Assembly: GCF_000143415.4 (NCBI RefSeq)
Contig: NW_003314334.1
Location: forward strand, 449,007 to 513,006
Reading direction: 5' to 3'
DNA from: Selaginella moellendorffii
Taxonomy: Eukaryota > Streptophyta > Lycopodiopsida > Selaginellales > Selaginellaceae
DNA: 64,000 bases
The notes under the pieces are model-generated. The model worked only from the letters and a program-made list of their open reading frames with translations. It had not been told where the DNA came from and ran no database searches. A program made the position numbers and the translations under genes. Of the stretch, positions 53,007 to 62,619 are shown in pieces; the stretch's first letter is position 1, and each line of letters opens with the position of its first letter.

Positions 53007-53830
53007 ATGGAGCATTGCATGGGAGAGCTTCTCAGTGGATGCGGCGCCCATAGCTCCGACTGCTCCTACGTGCTTGTGATCCTCAACTATCGCCTGCCAT
53101 CGCTGGCGGCATTGCTGTGGCAGAGAGGTTTGATCCAAATCTTTCGCGGATGGCGCGTCGCATTGTTTTCCCTTGTTTCTTGCAGCTAGATTGCGAATGT
53201 GCGCCGATGGAGGAGCTAATCGGCTCTACAACGAGCTGCCGGTGCTTCTGGGACAGGAGGAATCGATCGTGAGAGAGGTAAGATTAATAATTGTTAGAGG
53301 TAAGAGATTTTCCCTTGTGTAGGTTCATACCGGATGCGATCATTGGGGATTTGGACTCCATTCTCCCGCAAGTGAGGCAGTTCTACGAATCAGGAGTCTG
53401 GTTTCGTTCGTTTGATTTCTGGAAAGTTTGTTTCTTCTCAGGGCACTGCTGTTCTAGACAAATCTCACGACCAAGACACGATAGATCTTCTCAAGTGCAT
53501 CTCTTTCGTCGCCGAGAAATCCAATGTAAGAACTGTTTAGCCGTTTTTCTTCGTTGTTTGGCTTCTTCTTTACTATCGCGTGTGTGTTCTTCGTAACAGA
53601 TGAAGATCTTGGTGGTGGGGCGTTGGGTGGAAGATTTGACCACAACATCAACGTACTCTTTTCCTTCAGGAGCTTCCGGATCATGGTCTATTTTCTTCCT
53701 AGAGACGTTCTTCACACCATCCACGTCTCGCCCGAGCTTGAAGGGCCAAATCCTCTCGGCAAGACTCAAATTCGTAAAGTACTTCCACCATTCCTCTCGA
53801 TAAAATCACTGTTTCCTCGCTTACTTTCAC
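53007..53830 (+). pseudogene. Thiamin pyrophosphokinase pseudogene (copy 2)
   Basis: Keeps a start (MEHCMGELLSGC), YVLVILNYRLPSLAALLWQR, RLRMCADGGANRLYNELP, and the intact substrate loop FIPDAIIGDLDSILPQVRQFY that copy 1 has lost. VLDKSHDQDTIDLLKC follows. In the next exon a one-base deletion changes LVVGALGG to LVVGRWVE, and nine bases are missing after FDH. So the two TPK copies carry different lesions, and neither is clearly functional. Confidence 0.82.
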
Positions 53831-53949
53831 TTTCACTATCACTTTCTTTTGTTCTCACAGTGATTTCAAAGCAAGCATTAGGGGATCATTCGCTCCGTCA
53901 AGGCAAGCCTTCGTGGCGCTCGATTTTGGTGTTAGCTACCATGCCAGAG

Positions 53950-54245
53950 CTTCTTCGCGCTCCGTTTTAAAGGATTAACTTTGACATCATTTAGCATGTC
54001 ATGTTGAATCTTTTGTCACTTCGTGCAGCAACAAAAACTATCGTGGATAAATGGGTATGCTTTGAAAGTTTGATTAAAGCTGGGTTTCTTTCCCTTTCTG
54101 CACTGTTCCAGAAAGCACGCGTTACGAGGAATTACGACTCGCCTGTGAAGCAAGTTAGCACTGGGGAAAGCTGAGAACTTGCAAGCCGAGAGATTCAGTG
54201 TGGAGGGACGTGGTCTCGTAAGAACTGTGTGAGTAAAGGCCTCTT
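53950..54245 (+). pseudogene. IWS1 remnant (late exons)
   Basis: Pieces match IWS1 from the intron after GLGK (TTTGACATCATTTAGCATGT) through TIVDKW, the CTCGTTACGAG-type block, and the final exon (AERFSVEGRGLVRTV). Most intervening exons are deleted. Lies between TPK copy 2 and RPT3 copy 3, the order expected from the ancestral block. Confidence 0.85.
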
Positions 54246-54353
54246 CGCCTGTAACTCTGGAGACCTGCAAAGGCAAGTTAAGGAACTCGAAGCCCGAGAG
54301 AGCTGCTTTCTGTGTAAAGATAAACTGGTTTCAAATAATTTGATCAACCTCAG

Positions 54354-55676
54354 TTACTGGTAAAAGGTCATCTCCTTGCTGGATTTCTTCACGTTGGCTT
54401 TATACCCTTTCTCGAAGTCCTTGGCAAGAACTATGTATCGGTTCCTACGCACTGCTTGCATCCCAGCTTCCTGACAAACTGCTGATATCTGGAAAGCACA
54501 AGTTCGTGGGTTTTTTCTTGTCAAAAGTCCTAATGAGCGCTTACTTCGGCAGCCGTGATCTTGTCTGGCCTCGAAATGAAGTCCTCGAAATCAACTTCAT
54601 CGCTGAGGTTCATCTTGGACGTGCAAACCTGGAAAATGAGTCGCTTCTCTTGCCGATCTGGATAGGGGAACTCGATCTTCCTGTCGAGTCTTCCAGGCCT
54701 CAGTAGAGCGGGGTCCAAAGTATCAGCACGGTTTGTAGCCATGATAACCTTCACGTTGAGACATTGATCGAATCCATCCAACTGCAGGAGAACGCTTTGA
54801 GCAAAGGTTTTTAGAAAATGGAAAGGAAAGAAAAACCTGGGTAAGAAGCTCCATTAAAATTCTCTGCACTTCCCTGTCTGCGCCAGTTTGAGAATCAAAG
54901 CGAGCAGTGGCGATGGCATCTACTTCATCGATAAAGATGATCGCTGGCGCATTTGCTTTGGCAAGGTTGAAAACATCGCGCATCATCCGTGGACCCTGCA
55001 CAACGTTTCGACACGAACGTTCTCCTGTTGAGAGCTTACAAAAAAAGAGTAGAAAGAACTCACCTCTCCAAGGTATTTTTGCACGAACTCTGATGCCACA
55101 ACCCGGATGAAAGCAGCCGAGGTGTGATGTGCCACAGCCTTGACGAGCATGGTTTTTCCAGTTCCCGGAGCACCATACAACAAAACTCCCTTGGGTGGAT
55201 CGACTCCGAGCTGCCTGTAGAGCTCAGGGTGCGTCAGCGGAAGCTCCACAGCTTCTCGAATCTCTTGCTTCTGTAACTCTAAGCCCCCAATTTCCTGCAA
55301 AACCAAAGAAAAGTTTTAGCAAATCTGGTAAAGTTTCTAGAAAAGAAAAATGATAAGCTTGAATGGAAGAAAACTAGATCAAAGGTGGTGTAAAGTTTGT
55401 CTGCAAAAGAGAAGGAAAACAAAAGGAACTTCGTACCGCATATGTGACCTCCGGTCTGAGAGAATCCATGAGAATCGACACCGAAGAGTCCACCTCCAAT
55501 GGAAGAACATCCATGAGAGCCAATGAGTGCCTGTTTACACCAACCGAGCTCCCTGGCTTGAGAAGCTCTCTGTTCACAGTGCTCTGGATCCTAACATACC
55601 GAGGTGTATACTCCCACAAGACAATCGCGTGGTCCCCATCGATCACCTCCACCAAGTGGCCTATGCATAGTGGCAT
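54354..55676 (-). CDS. RPT3 copy 3, N-terminally truncated but open
   Basis: Five exons: 55676-55437, 55294-55064, 54995-54837, 54781-54545 and 54488-54354. Splice sites and frame are all kept. The product, if translated from the internal ATG ([14 protein letters not shown]), has the OB segment, Walker A GAPGTGKT, Walker [20 protein letters not shown] and the HbYX tail TFYQ. It lacks the N-terminal coiled coil (about 75 residues) that pairs RPT3 with RPT6 in the hexamer. The 5' end abuts an AT-rich repeat at 55715, so it has probably lost its promoter. It is either a recently dead copy or a short isoform under a repeat-derived promoter. Confidence 0.7.
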
Positions 55677-55714
55677 GGACTAGGATCTGGCAGCGTGTGA
55701 ATCTCATCTCCTGC

Positions 55715-56073
55715 ACTCTGATGAATTTAGCCACAAGTTAACTTAACTGTCCGATTATCCACAAATTAGCTCAAAGTATTTAATTTAGTCCTAAATCAAA
55801 TAATAAAATTAACATATTAATATATTATTTTATCTAAATTAATTAATTTGGTGCTAAATTAAATAACTTGAGCCAACTTCTAGTCGATGTAATAAATTTG
55901 GTCATAATTTATATACTTGTAAACAACTCATTTGATTTTGATAAGTTTATTATATTTTTTAATTAATATGTTCACTCAAATTATTTAATTTACCCCAATT
56001 AATTTATTTTGCCCTAATTTGAAAAATATATTCTAAATGAAGTAAGAGCAAATTTATAATATTGAAAAATTCA
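55715..56073. repeat. AT-rich repeat flanking gypsy copy 2
   Basis: Near-identical to 28791-29154 and in the same place, between the truncated RPT3 and the gypsy LTR. It shows the duplication included this junction. Confidence 0.8.
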
Positions 56074-56456
56074 TGATATGAGGGCAACTGTACGGCTACG
56101 ATGCCGTATACTAATATTAACGTAATGGGATTTTGGTAGCTGTTGGATTGGTTTTAATCCGGACCACTCATTCTTATATATAAGCTAGGGTTTTTGGGTT
56201 AATTGATAATTCCATGCACTCACATTGGTGGAGGTGAGAGGCAACTTTGATTGTTCATGAAAAGGGTTTGGATTTGGGATTTTGGTTTAGATCTAGCTTC
56301 TATATCTTCTAGATTTAATTTTTTCCATTTCCTTTCTTTTGTTCTTCCCTTTCAGATTTTTGTTTAGATCTAGCTTTTTGCATTGTTTAAATCTACCATT
56401 TCCTTTTAACTTTTTGTCATTTCTTTTCTTTTGCTCTTTCTTTTTTGTTTATCTTC

Positions 56457-57277
56457 ATGGCGAATCAGCAATCTCCTCCTTTGACGCTAGAGTAGCAGTT
56501 GGTCCAATTGCTTGATGGTATGCGCTTGCAATTGAACAACCAAACTTAATTGATGGTAGCATTCACGGCATGTGGTCTAACTCCTCCTACTCTTGGTGCC
56601 AATCCTTGTGTTCGTCCAGAGTTCTTTCATGGGAATCTTGGGGATAATGTGTACCATTGGTTCGATCACTTCACGGTGATTGCCACATATCATTTTTGGG
56701 ATGATGCTCGACATTTATGTGAGTTTCCCACGTGTTTCCAAGGGATGGCATTGTAGTGGTACAATGGATTGAGTGTAACCACTCGTGGGGATTAAAGTGT
56801 TCTTTCAGACGTTTTCAAATGTGCCTTCGGACATGCAGACGATTGTGATAATGCCTTTCAACAATTGCATCGTCTTCGCCAAGGGCCATCTGAGTCGATG
56901 ATGCAATTTGGCGTTCATTTCTGAAGTCTTTTACTTTGTGCGGAGCCCAATATGTCGGAGCGGATCAAGCTAGAAATGTTGTGGCCAGCACTTTGTCAAG
57001 ATCTTGTTAGACTTGTGCATGCACTTGCTCCTGCCACTCTTGACGATGCTCTTCGCTTGGCACAACGTTATGAGACATCGCTTCTTCCACTTCTCACTGC
57101 ACGTCCTTTAGCTCTACTTCCTATGAGTGATGGTCCTATTCCAATGGAGGTTGATGCTGCTGCTACTCGAGTCCAAGGACAAGGGCGAGGACGTGGTCAT
57201 GGCCATGATGTTCGTTGCTGGGCATATGATGAAGTTGGTCATACTTATCGGCGTTGTCGGTGCTTTCTAGATTGGTG
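56457..57277 (+). pseudogene. Gypsy gag, copy 2
   Basis: Starts MANQQSPPLTLE, then a TAG stop where a Gln codon is expected, and further stops (after QLNNQT, QGMAL, VTTRGD and VHF). The 108-codon 3' part (56952-57278) is identical in protein to copy 1. Ends with the altered knuckle CWAYDEVGHTYRRC. Confidence 0.8.
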
Positions 57278-57419
57278 ACCTCCATTTTCTGTGTGGAGAC
57301 CTTGGCGTCAACAACGTCCCGTTGGTGCTGCTGCAGTGGAAGGTTTGGACACCACGGTACATCTGGGAAACAAGGAGTTGCGCAAGTGATGGAGGGACCT
57401 TGCGAGAATAAATTAGTGA

Positions 57420-58946
57420 CCCCTCCATCTTTCTTTCGGGAGTATCATCAAGGGGTTCACTTAGCACCAGTTCATCTAGTGTTTACTTTCCAAGCTCATT
57501 TTTATAAGAGGTCTTCTATTATTCTCTCCATGTTAGTTGATATAGGTTCGAGTTTATCTTCTATTGCTCGACCTGTTGCCACATGTTGTGGTCTACACTT
57601 GCATCATGTGGCGGACCCAATTTTTATTCTTTATGGCAACAGCCGTACACATGTATATGCACGACATGAGGTGGATCTAGTTGTGCATGTGGGCAATCTT
57701 GAGCTTGACATTGCGGGTGGTGCCGAGTCAAGCTTTTAACCTCATTCTTGGTATGGATTGGTTGCAGTGCAATCATGCCAAATGTGACTTTAACGCTTCT
57801 CCCCCTTGTCTCATACTTCCTTATGTTTCATCCATTCCTTTCACTTCTGTACCTCTTCGGCCCTTTACCTCTACCTTTGCTTCCATTACTTTTGTTCCCC
57901 CACTATTTTCTCCTGTGTTTCCATCTTGTTCTGCTCTTCCTTTTTCCGATCCCTCCAACAATCTTTGTGTTGTAGCTGTTGACCAGCTCACGAAAGAGTA
58001 TTCTGATCTTTTTGAATTTGACTTATCGTTTGGGGCCAACATTGCCACATGTTATCCCATTCCAACTGGGGATGCTCATCCGATCAAGGTTCCGATTCAT
58101 CGTAGGTTACCCAAGGAGATTAAGATTTTATGTGCAAATGTCAAGGAGATGTTAGAGAAGGGTGTTATTCGGAAGTCGCAGAGTCCTTGGGCATGTAAAC
58201 CTCATCTTGTGACGAAGTCTAATGGGAGTATTCGTTTTTGCATTGATTATCGTCCATTAAATGAAGTGACAATCCCGAATGTGTACCCTCTTCTTCACAC
58301 TACGGATCTCTTGGATCGTCTAAGGCGAAGTGGTTGGTTCACCAAGCTAGATCTTGCTTCTGGGTACTGGCAAGTACTGATGGCCGAAGAAGATATTCCT
58401 AAGACTTCTTTTCATATACCGTTTGGTTTGTACGAGTTTTTGGTGATGCCGTTTGGTTTGAACAATGCTCCAGCAACTTTCCAGTGGATGATGGATGAAG
58501 TTCTTTGTGATATGCCAAAAGTGACTGCTGACTTCATTGATGATGTCTTGATTCACTCGGAGGGGACGTGGGAGGAGCACATTCGTGATGTGTGTAAAGT
58601 ATTGGATCAGTTACGGGATGTTAGTTTAAACCTGAAGCGGTCAAAGTGCGTGTTTGGGTCCAAGGACACAACTTATCTTAGGTACTGTATTTCTCGTAAG
58701 GGTTTGCAAGTTGATCCTGACAAATTTGCAATCGTTCTAAAGTTCCCTACTCCGAAGTGTGTGAATGATGTGCAGCGCTTCTTAGGCAAGGTGCAGTATC
58801 TCGGTTGTTTTGTGGATCATCTTTCTGATTGCACTGCACCATTGCAAGCGTTGCTGAAATCATCAACGTCATCTTTCATCTGGTCTTCAGATTTTGAGCA
58901 GGCGTTTGTGGATCTCAAAGTGTTGTCCGGTTTTGGCATATCCTAA
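57420..58946 (+). pseudogene. Gypsy protease and reverse transcriptase, copy 2
   Basis: A frame running to 57739 holds the protease (VDIGSSLSS). A second frame, 57681-58946 (421 codons), holds RT with RFCIDYRPLNEVTIP, FTKLDLASGYWQVL, FGLYEFLVMPFGLNNAP, FIDDVLIHS and the RT/RNase H connection FLGKVQYLG. Protease and RT are out of frame with each other, which suggests a frameshift. RT catalytic aspartates are intact. Confidence 0.85.
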
Positions 58947-59082
58947 CTACACTTGACCTTTTATTTTGCCCGTAGATGCTTCTGATATTGGTCTTGGAAG
59001 TGTGTTAATGCAAGAAAGCCCAAGTGTGCCTGGTTAGCATCATCCCATTGCATATATAAGCCATACGTTACAACCAGTAGAA

Positions 59083-60027
59083 GTGAACTACTCCACGACA
59101 AATAAGGAGTGTTTAGCGGCAGTTTGGGGTTTCGAGAAACTTCATGCATATCTACATTGTTCTTGGACGTTACTTGAAGGTGACCATGCTGCCGTTACTT
59201 CATTACTGAAGCGGAAGAACATGGTTGGTCGTACGGCTCAGTGGGCTTTGAAGCTTCAAATATATGATTTTGATGTTGCTCATCACCCAGAGAGTTCTAT
59301 GGTCGATGCTGATGCCCTTTCTCGAGCTCCTCTTCCTTCTCCACTCTCTTCTCATGTTTCTAATGAGCCTATTATTCCAGCATCTGTGGATTTTCTAGGT
59401 GAGGATTCTGTGCCGTCGGCGGTTGCTGTACTTGACGTTCAGTGTCCACAAGACGCAGAGCAAGATCTACATTCTCTTGATGAGGTTCGCAAGGCTCAAA
59501 AGATTGAGCCATGGATTCGAACGCTTCGAGATGCATTTGAGGATCTTGCATCACCTGCTGATGACTTGCCTTTCCAGCATTTACATTCTCAATATCACTT
59601 TGAAGATGGCCTTCTTTATTTTGTGGGGACAGATCCTAATGATCATTTACGACTAATGGTGCCTTCTGTCTTTATTCCGCGGTTTCTCCATGCTTACCAT
59701 GATTCTCCTGTTCTAGGTGGGCATATGGGACATCGTCGTGTGACCGAGAACCTACGCAAGTCTTTTTATTGGCCGGAGAGGCGACGTGATGTTATCTGGT
59801 ATGTGCATAGCTGCGTTTGGTGCCAAGCTCGTAATACTCCCCCTTGTGCTGCGGAAGGATGGTTGGAGTCAATTGCAGTTTCCCGTCCGTTTGAGTTGGT
59901 GGCATTTGATCTTATGGGACCTTTTCCACGGTCGACTGCTGGAGAAGGGAGAAAAAAAAGACAAGCTCGAGGATTCAAGCTTAGGAAAGTAAACTTGAGA
60001 GGTTCAAGGTTAGGACTGTATTCCTAA
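59083..60027 (+). pseudogene. Gypsy RNase H / integrase N-terminus fused to foreign LTR
   Basis: 314 open codons. The first part is the RNase H end (NYSTTNKECLAAVWGFEKLH) and linker. The integrase HHCC finger (HDSPVLGGHMGHRR then CVWCQARN) and FDLMGPFP follow. After 59940 the frame runs into the LTR of the next element (GEGRKKRQARG to a stop). The chimera is an insertion artefact, not a natural protein. Confidence 0.85.
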
Positions 60028-60359
60028 CCTTGACGTGAGCAGTAGAGACTATAAAAGTAGGACTTAGAATGTTTTTAGACTGATCCCTAATACAAAATAC
60101 ATTGCAATACATCGTCATTCTGCCTATCTCTTGGCTCTTCACAGCAATGTCTTACTTACCCATCGCCTTCAAGGGATCAAAGGCGTGGGACTAGCACCTT
60201 CAAGCACTTGTTCACAGTCCCAACTTGGCTTGGCACAAGCAGGTAAGTGCATTCTTCTTGTAGTGTAGTTTTAGATTTAGGGACTAGATAAGATTTGAAG
60301 CTCCTAGGAAAATCTCGTGTGGACGTTTCCTCCCAGTCCAGAGATTCCAGGAGTTTTCA
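59940..60359 (+). repeat. 5' LTR of the Ogre/Tat-like element
   Basis: About 420 bases, TG...CA. Contains a perfect 11-base inverted repeat (60005-60015 with 60022-60032, 6-base loop) 18 bases upstream of the TATAAAAG box. Confidence 0.7.
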
Positions 60360-60517
60360 CTGGCGACCACGGTGGGATAGAGCAGATCAAGACGATCATT
60401 TTCCCCAAAACTTCAAGGAAAACGGACCAAAGACGCTCAAGAAAATGGCATAGGAAGAAAAAGCCCCAAAAATCAAGAAAAACAAGACCGTAAAACAAAA
60501 ACGGTGGAAGAGCATGA

Positions 60518-61918
60518 AGGAATGAAGAAAAAAAATGGAGCGTAAGACCAAAAGATGAAGAACACTTGAAGATTGAAGCCACCCAAGTCGTGGAAAACTT
60601 GGAGCGTACGCGTAACTGTTTTTGGCGAGAGGTTGAAGAAAGCGAATATTCCAAGAATCTGCGAGAAGGAAACGACCAAGGGAAAATTCTAGCGGCTGGA
60701 GATGGAGGAAGAATGAAAAAGCACGACTGCCCATTTGGAGACACAAGCTGTACAAGATACGAAGACTGCCTTTTGTGTGGTTTCAGAAATTGTGCAAAAC
60801 CGTACAAGGAATGCTATCCAAAATGGCGATGTGACACTTGCAAGCAAGCAAAAGCTAGACTCCGAATCAAGGATGAAAATGCCACAGCGGGGAAGAGAAG
60901 AAAACGAGAAGAAATAGCCCAAGAAAACGACACTAAAAAGAGAGACGATAGTTTAGAACAAGCAGCGAAACAAAGCTTTAGTTGCTTACAAAAACTTCAA
61001 GAAACGATTCTGCGACTCTTCTACAAATTGTCTAGCAAATAGAAAGGATGCAAAAATGAGGAAATGTTGAAAGAAAAATATGTTTACTTCGATTTCTTTG
61101 CAACTCGAAGAATCCTGACTTGGGTGTATCGCAGACACCTCTTTCAACAAACAATTGTCGAATTCCTAGGCATACACAAACATGAAACGTTTCAACCATT
61201 AACGCTTGCTTTCAACACTGATTTGACGAGAGTCATAGCAGCAACAGAGTGTGGTACCTTTGAACCACAAGTTCGTTGGTTTGTGGACACTCTTAGATTT
61301 AGAGATTTCGAAGAGAACGCGGAATTACTTTACCGACTTCTTCAAAGTCCTCTTCGCGTAACGCTACCAACAAGCACTCTTATCGAACTATATACTATAG
61401 CATATTGGCACCGTTTAGGACGGACGAGAATAGCTGGAGAATTAAGAAATCAAGGACAAGACCATCAACAAAATCGAATTCGGAATTCGAGATTAAGAAA
61501 CCGACAGGACCCTGAACTTGAGTCAAGTTCAAGGGAACGACTTGGAAACTCGAGGATAACAAGTCGAAGGAGGAGAAATTTAAGACAGGATCACAATAGG
61601 CCAAGATTAAATACAGTACCAAACTTCAACTTTGACACTGAGGTCCAACGTCGAAACCCCAGCTTAGAGCGACATATCACTCGCAACCAACAAGGAAGAG
61701 TGCGTCCAAGCAGTCTCAACATTTTAAGGAGTATTTTAGGAGATCCTGCATCAAGGATTCAAACTTATAATGCAAGAGTATTAATTGAGACTATCCCTTG
61801 GGAAGTTCGTGAAGCGATCGACTCTGATCGTGAAAGAGAACGTGCTATACGATTGAGGGCAGTAGAACGCTACCGACAAGAACAGCATCAGGGAAATGCA
61901 CCATCACGAAATTAATCA
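60518..61918 (+). CDS. Retroelement ORF1 upstream of gag, Cys-rich, one in-frame TAG
   Basis: Two consecutive frames in the same phase, to 61042 and 61043-61918, separated by a single TAG at 61040-61042. Together about 450 codons. The first part has a cysteine cluster (CPFGDTSC, CLLCGFRNC, CRCDTC-like, from about 60728) followed by a Lys/Arg-rich stretch (KRRKREEIAQE), suggesting a nucleic-acid-binding zinc module. The second part begins KYVYFDFFATRRILTWVYRR, is mixed alpha/beta in look, and ends in an Arg/Gln/Asn-rich tail. I recognise no family. There is no good ATG before 60712 in this frame, so the start is uncertain. Ogre elements carry an unrelated-looking ORF1 at this position. Confidence 0.55.
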
Positions 61919-62099
61919 AAGAGAAACTCGCGCTGGATAAACCCGCGCACACATAGGCTTAAAGCAGCAAGAAATTGCTGGAAACTATATTGTGACGTGT
62001 GAACGTCATTAGAGACTAGAAACATACGAGAATTAGGACATTAAAATACAACTACTGCTGTATTCAGCACTTTCAAATACTACCAACGACTGAGAAACA

Positions 62100-62381
62100 C
62101 AAACACTCATAGTGAGAGCTCGCATTCCAGTACGACCAACATATTGTAAGAGACTAAAACAATTGTTCAAGAATTCAGATAGGATTGGACTCCAGAAGAG
62201 AGTTGCAATCGTTTGCATACCTGCTCGATCCCAAATTTGGAGAGCAGCACCAAATATCACTAGCGAACAGCTACACCGATCAATTTATGACACAACCGAC
62301 CTCCTTCCAACAAACAAAATCGTGCTTACTTACACTACCAAATTTTTCAAATACAAGACCTTTCCTGAGCTAGACTCATGA
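62100..62381 (+). CDS. Short basic ORF of the retroelement, uncertain
   Basis: About 89 codons containing ARIPVRPTYCKRLKQLF and IVLTYTTKFFKYKTF, without an ATG start. It may be a remnant of ORF1 in another phase or chance. No family recognised. Confidence 0.25.
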   Translation, partial: QTLIVRARIPVRPTYCKRLKQLFKNSDRIGLQKRVAIVCIPARSQIWRAAPNITSEQLHRSIYDTTDLLPTNKIVLTYTTKFFKYKTFPELDS

Positions 62382-62619
62382 AAGTGACCTCGAGAAGAAA
62401 CTCGGGAAGAATCGAGAAAGAAAAACTCGATTGAAGACTCAAGACACAAGAGCTTGACTTCGCATTTCTACTACAAAAACAAACTTGCAGAAGACTCAAG
62501 ACATAAGAGCTTGACTTTGCAATCTATGAAGAACAACAATTGACTACAGACAACTTAGGCAAAACATAAATTCAGGAAACTTACCTCAACAATCAAGTTG
62601 AGAAGACTTAGCAAACTGA

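Larger units (their letters stand above)
56074..59940 (+). mobile_element. Ty3/gypsy element, copy 2 (truncated by another LTR element)
   Basis: Same family and same insertion junction as the copy at 29155. 5' LTR 56074-56224. The TRIM is absent. Pol is much more open than in copy 1: several stops there are CGA, TGG or CAA codons here. The element ends inside integrase at GPFPRSTA (59940), where the next retroelement begins. Confidence 0.9.

Noticed and set aside
59941-60027. C-terminal extension of the integrase fragment as a novel domain
   Set aside because: It is the LTR of the inserted element read in frame by chance.
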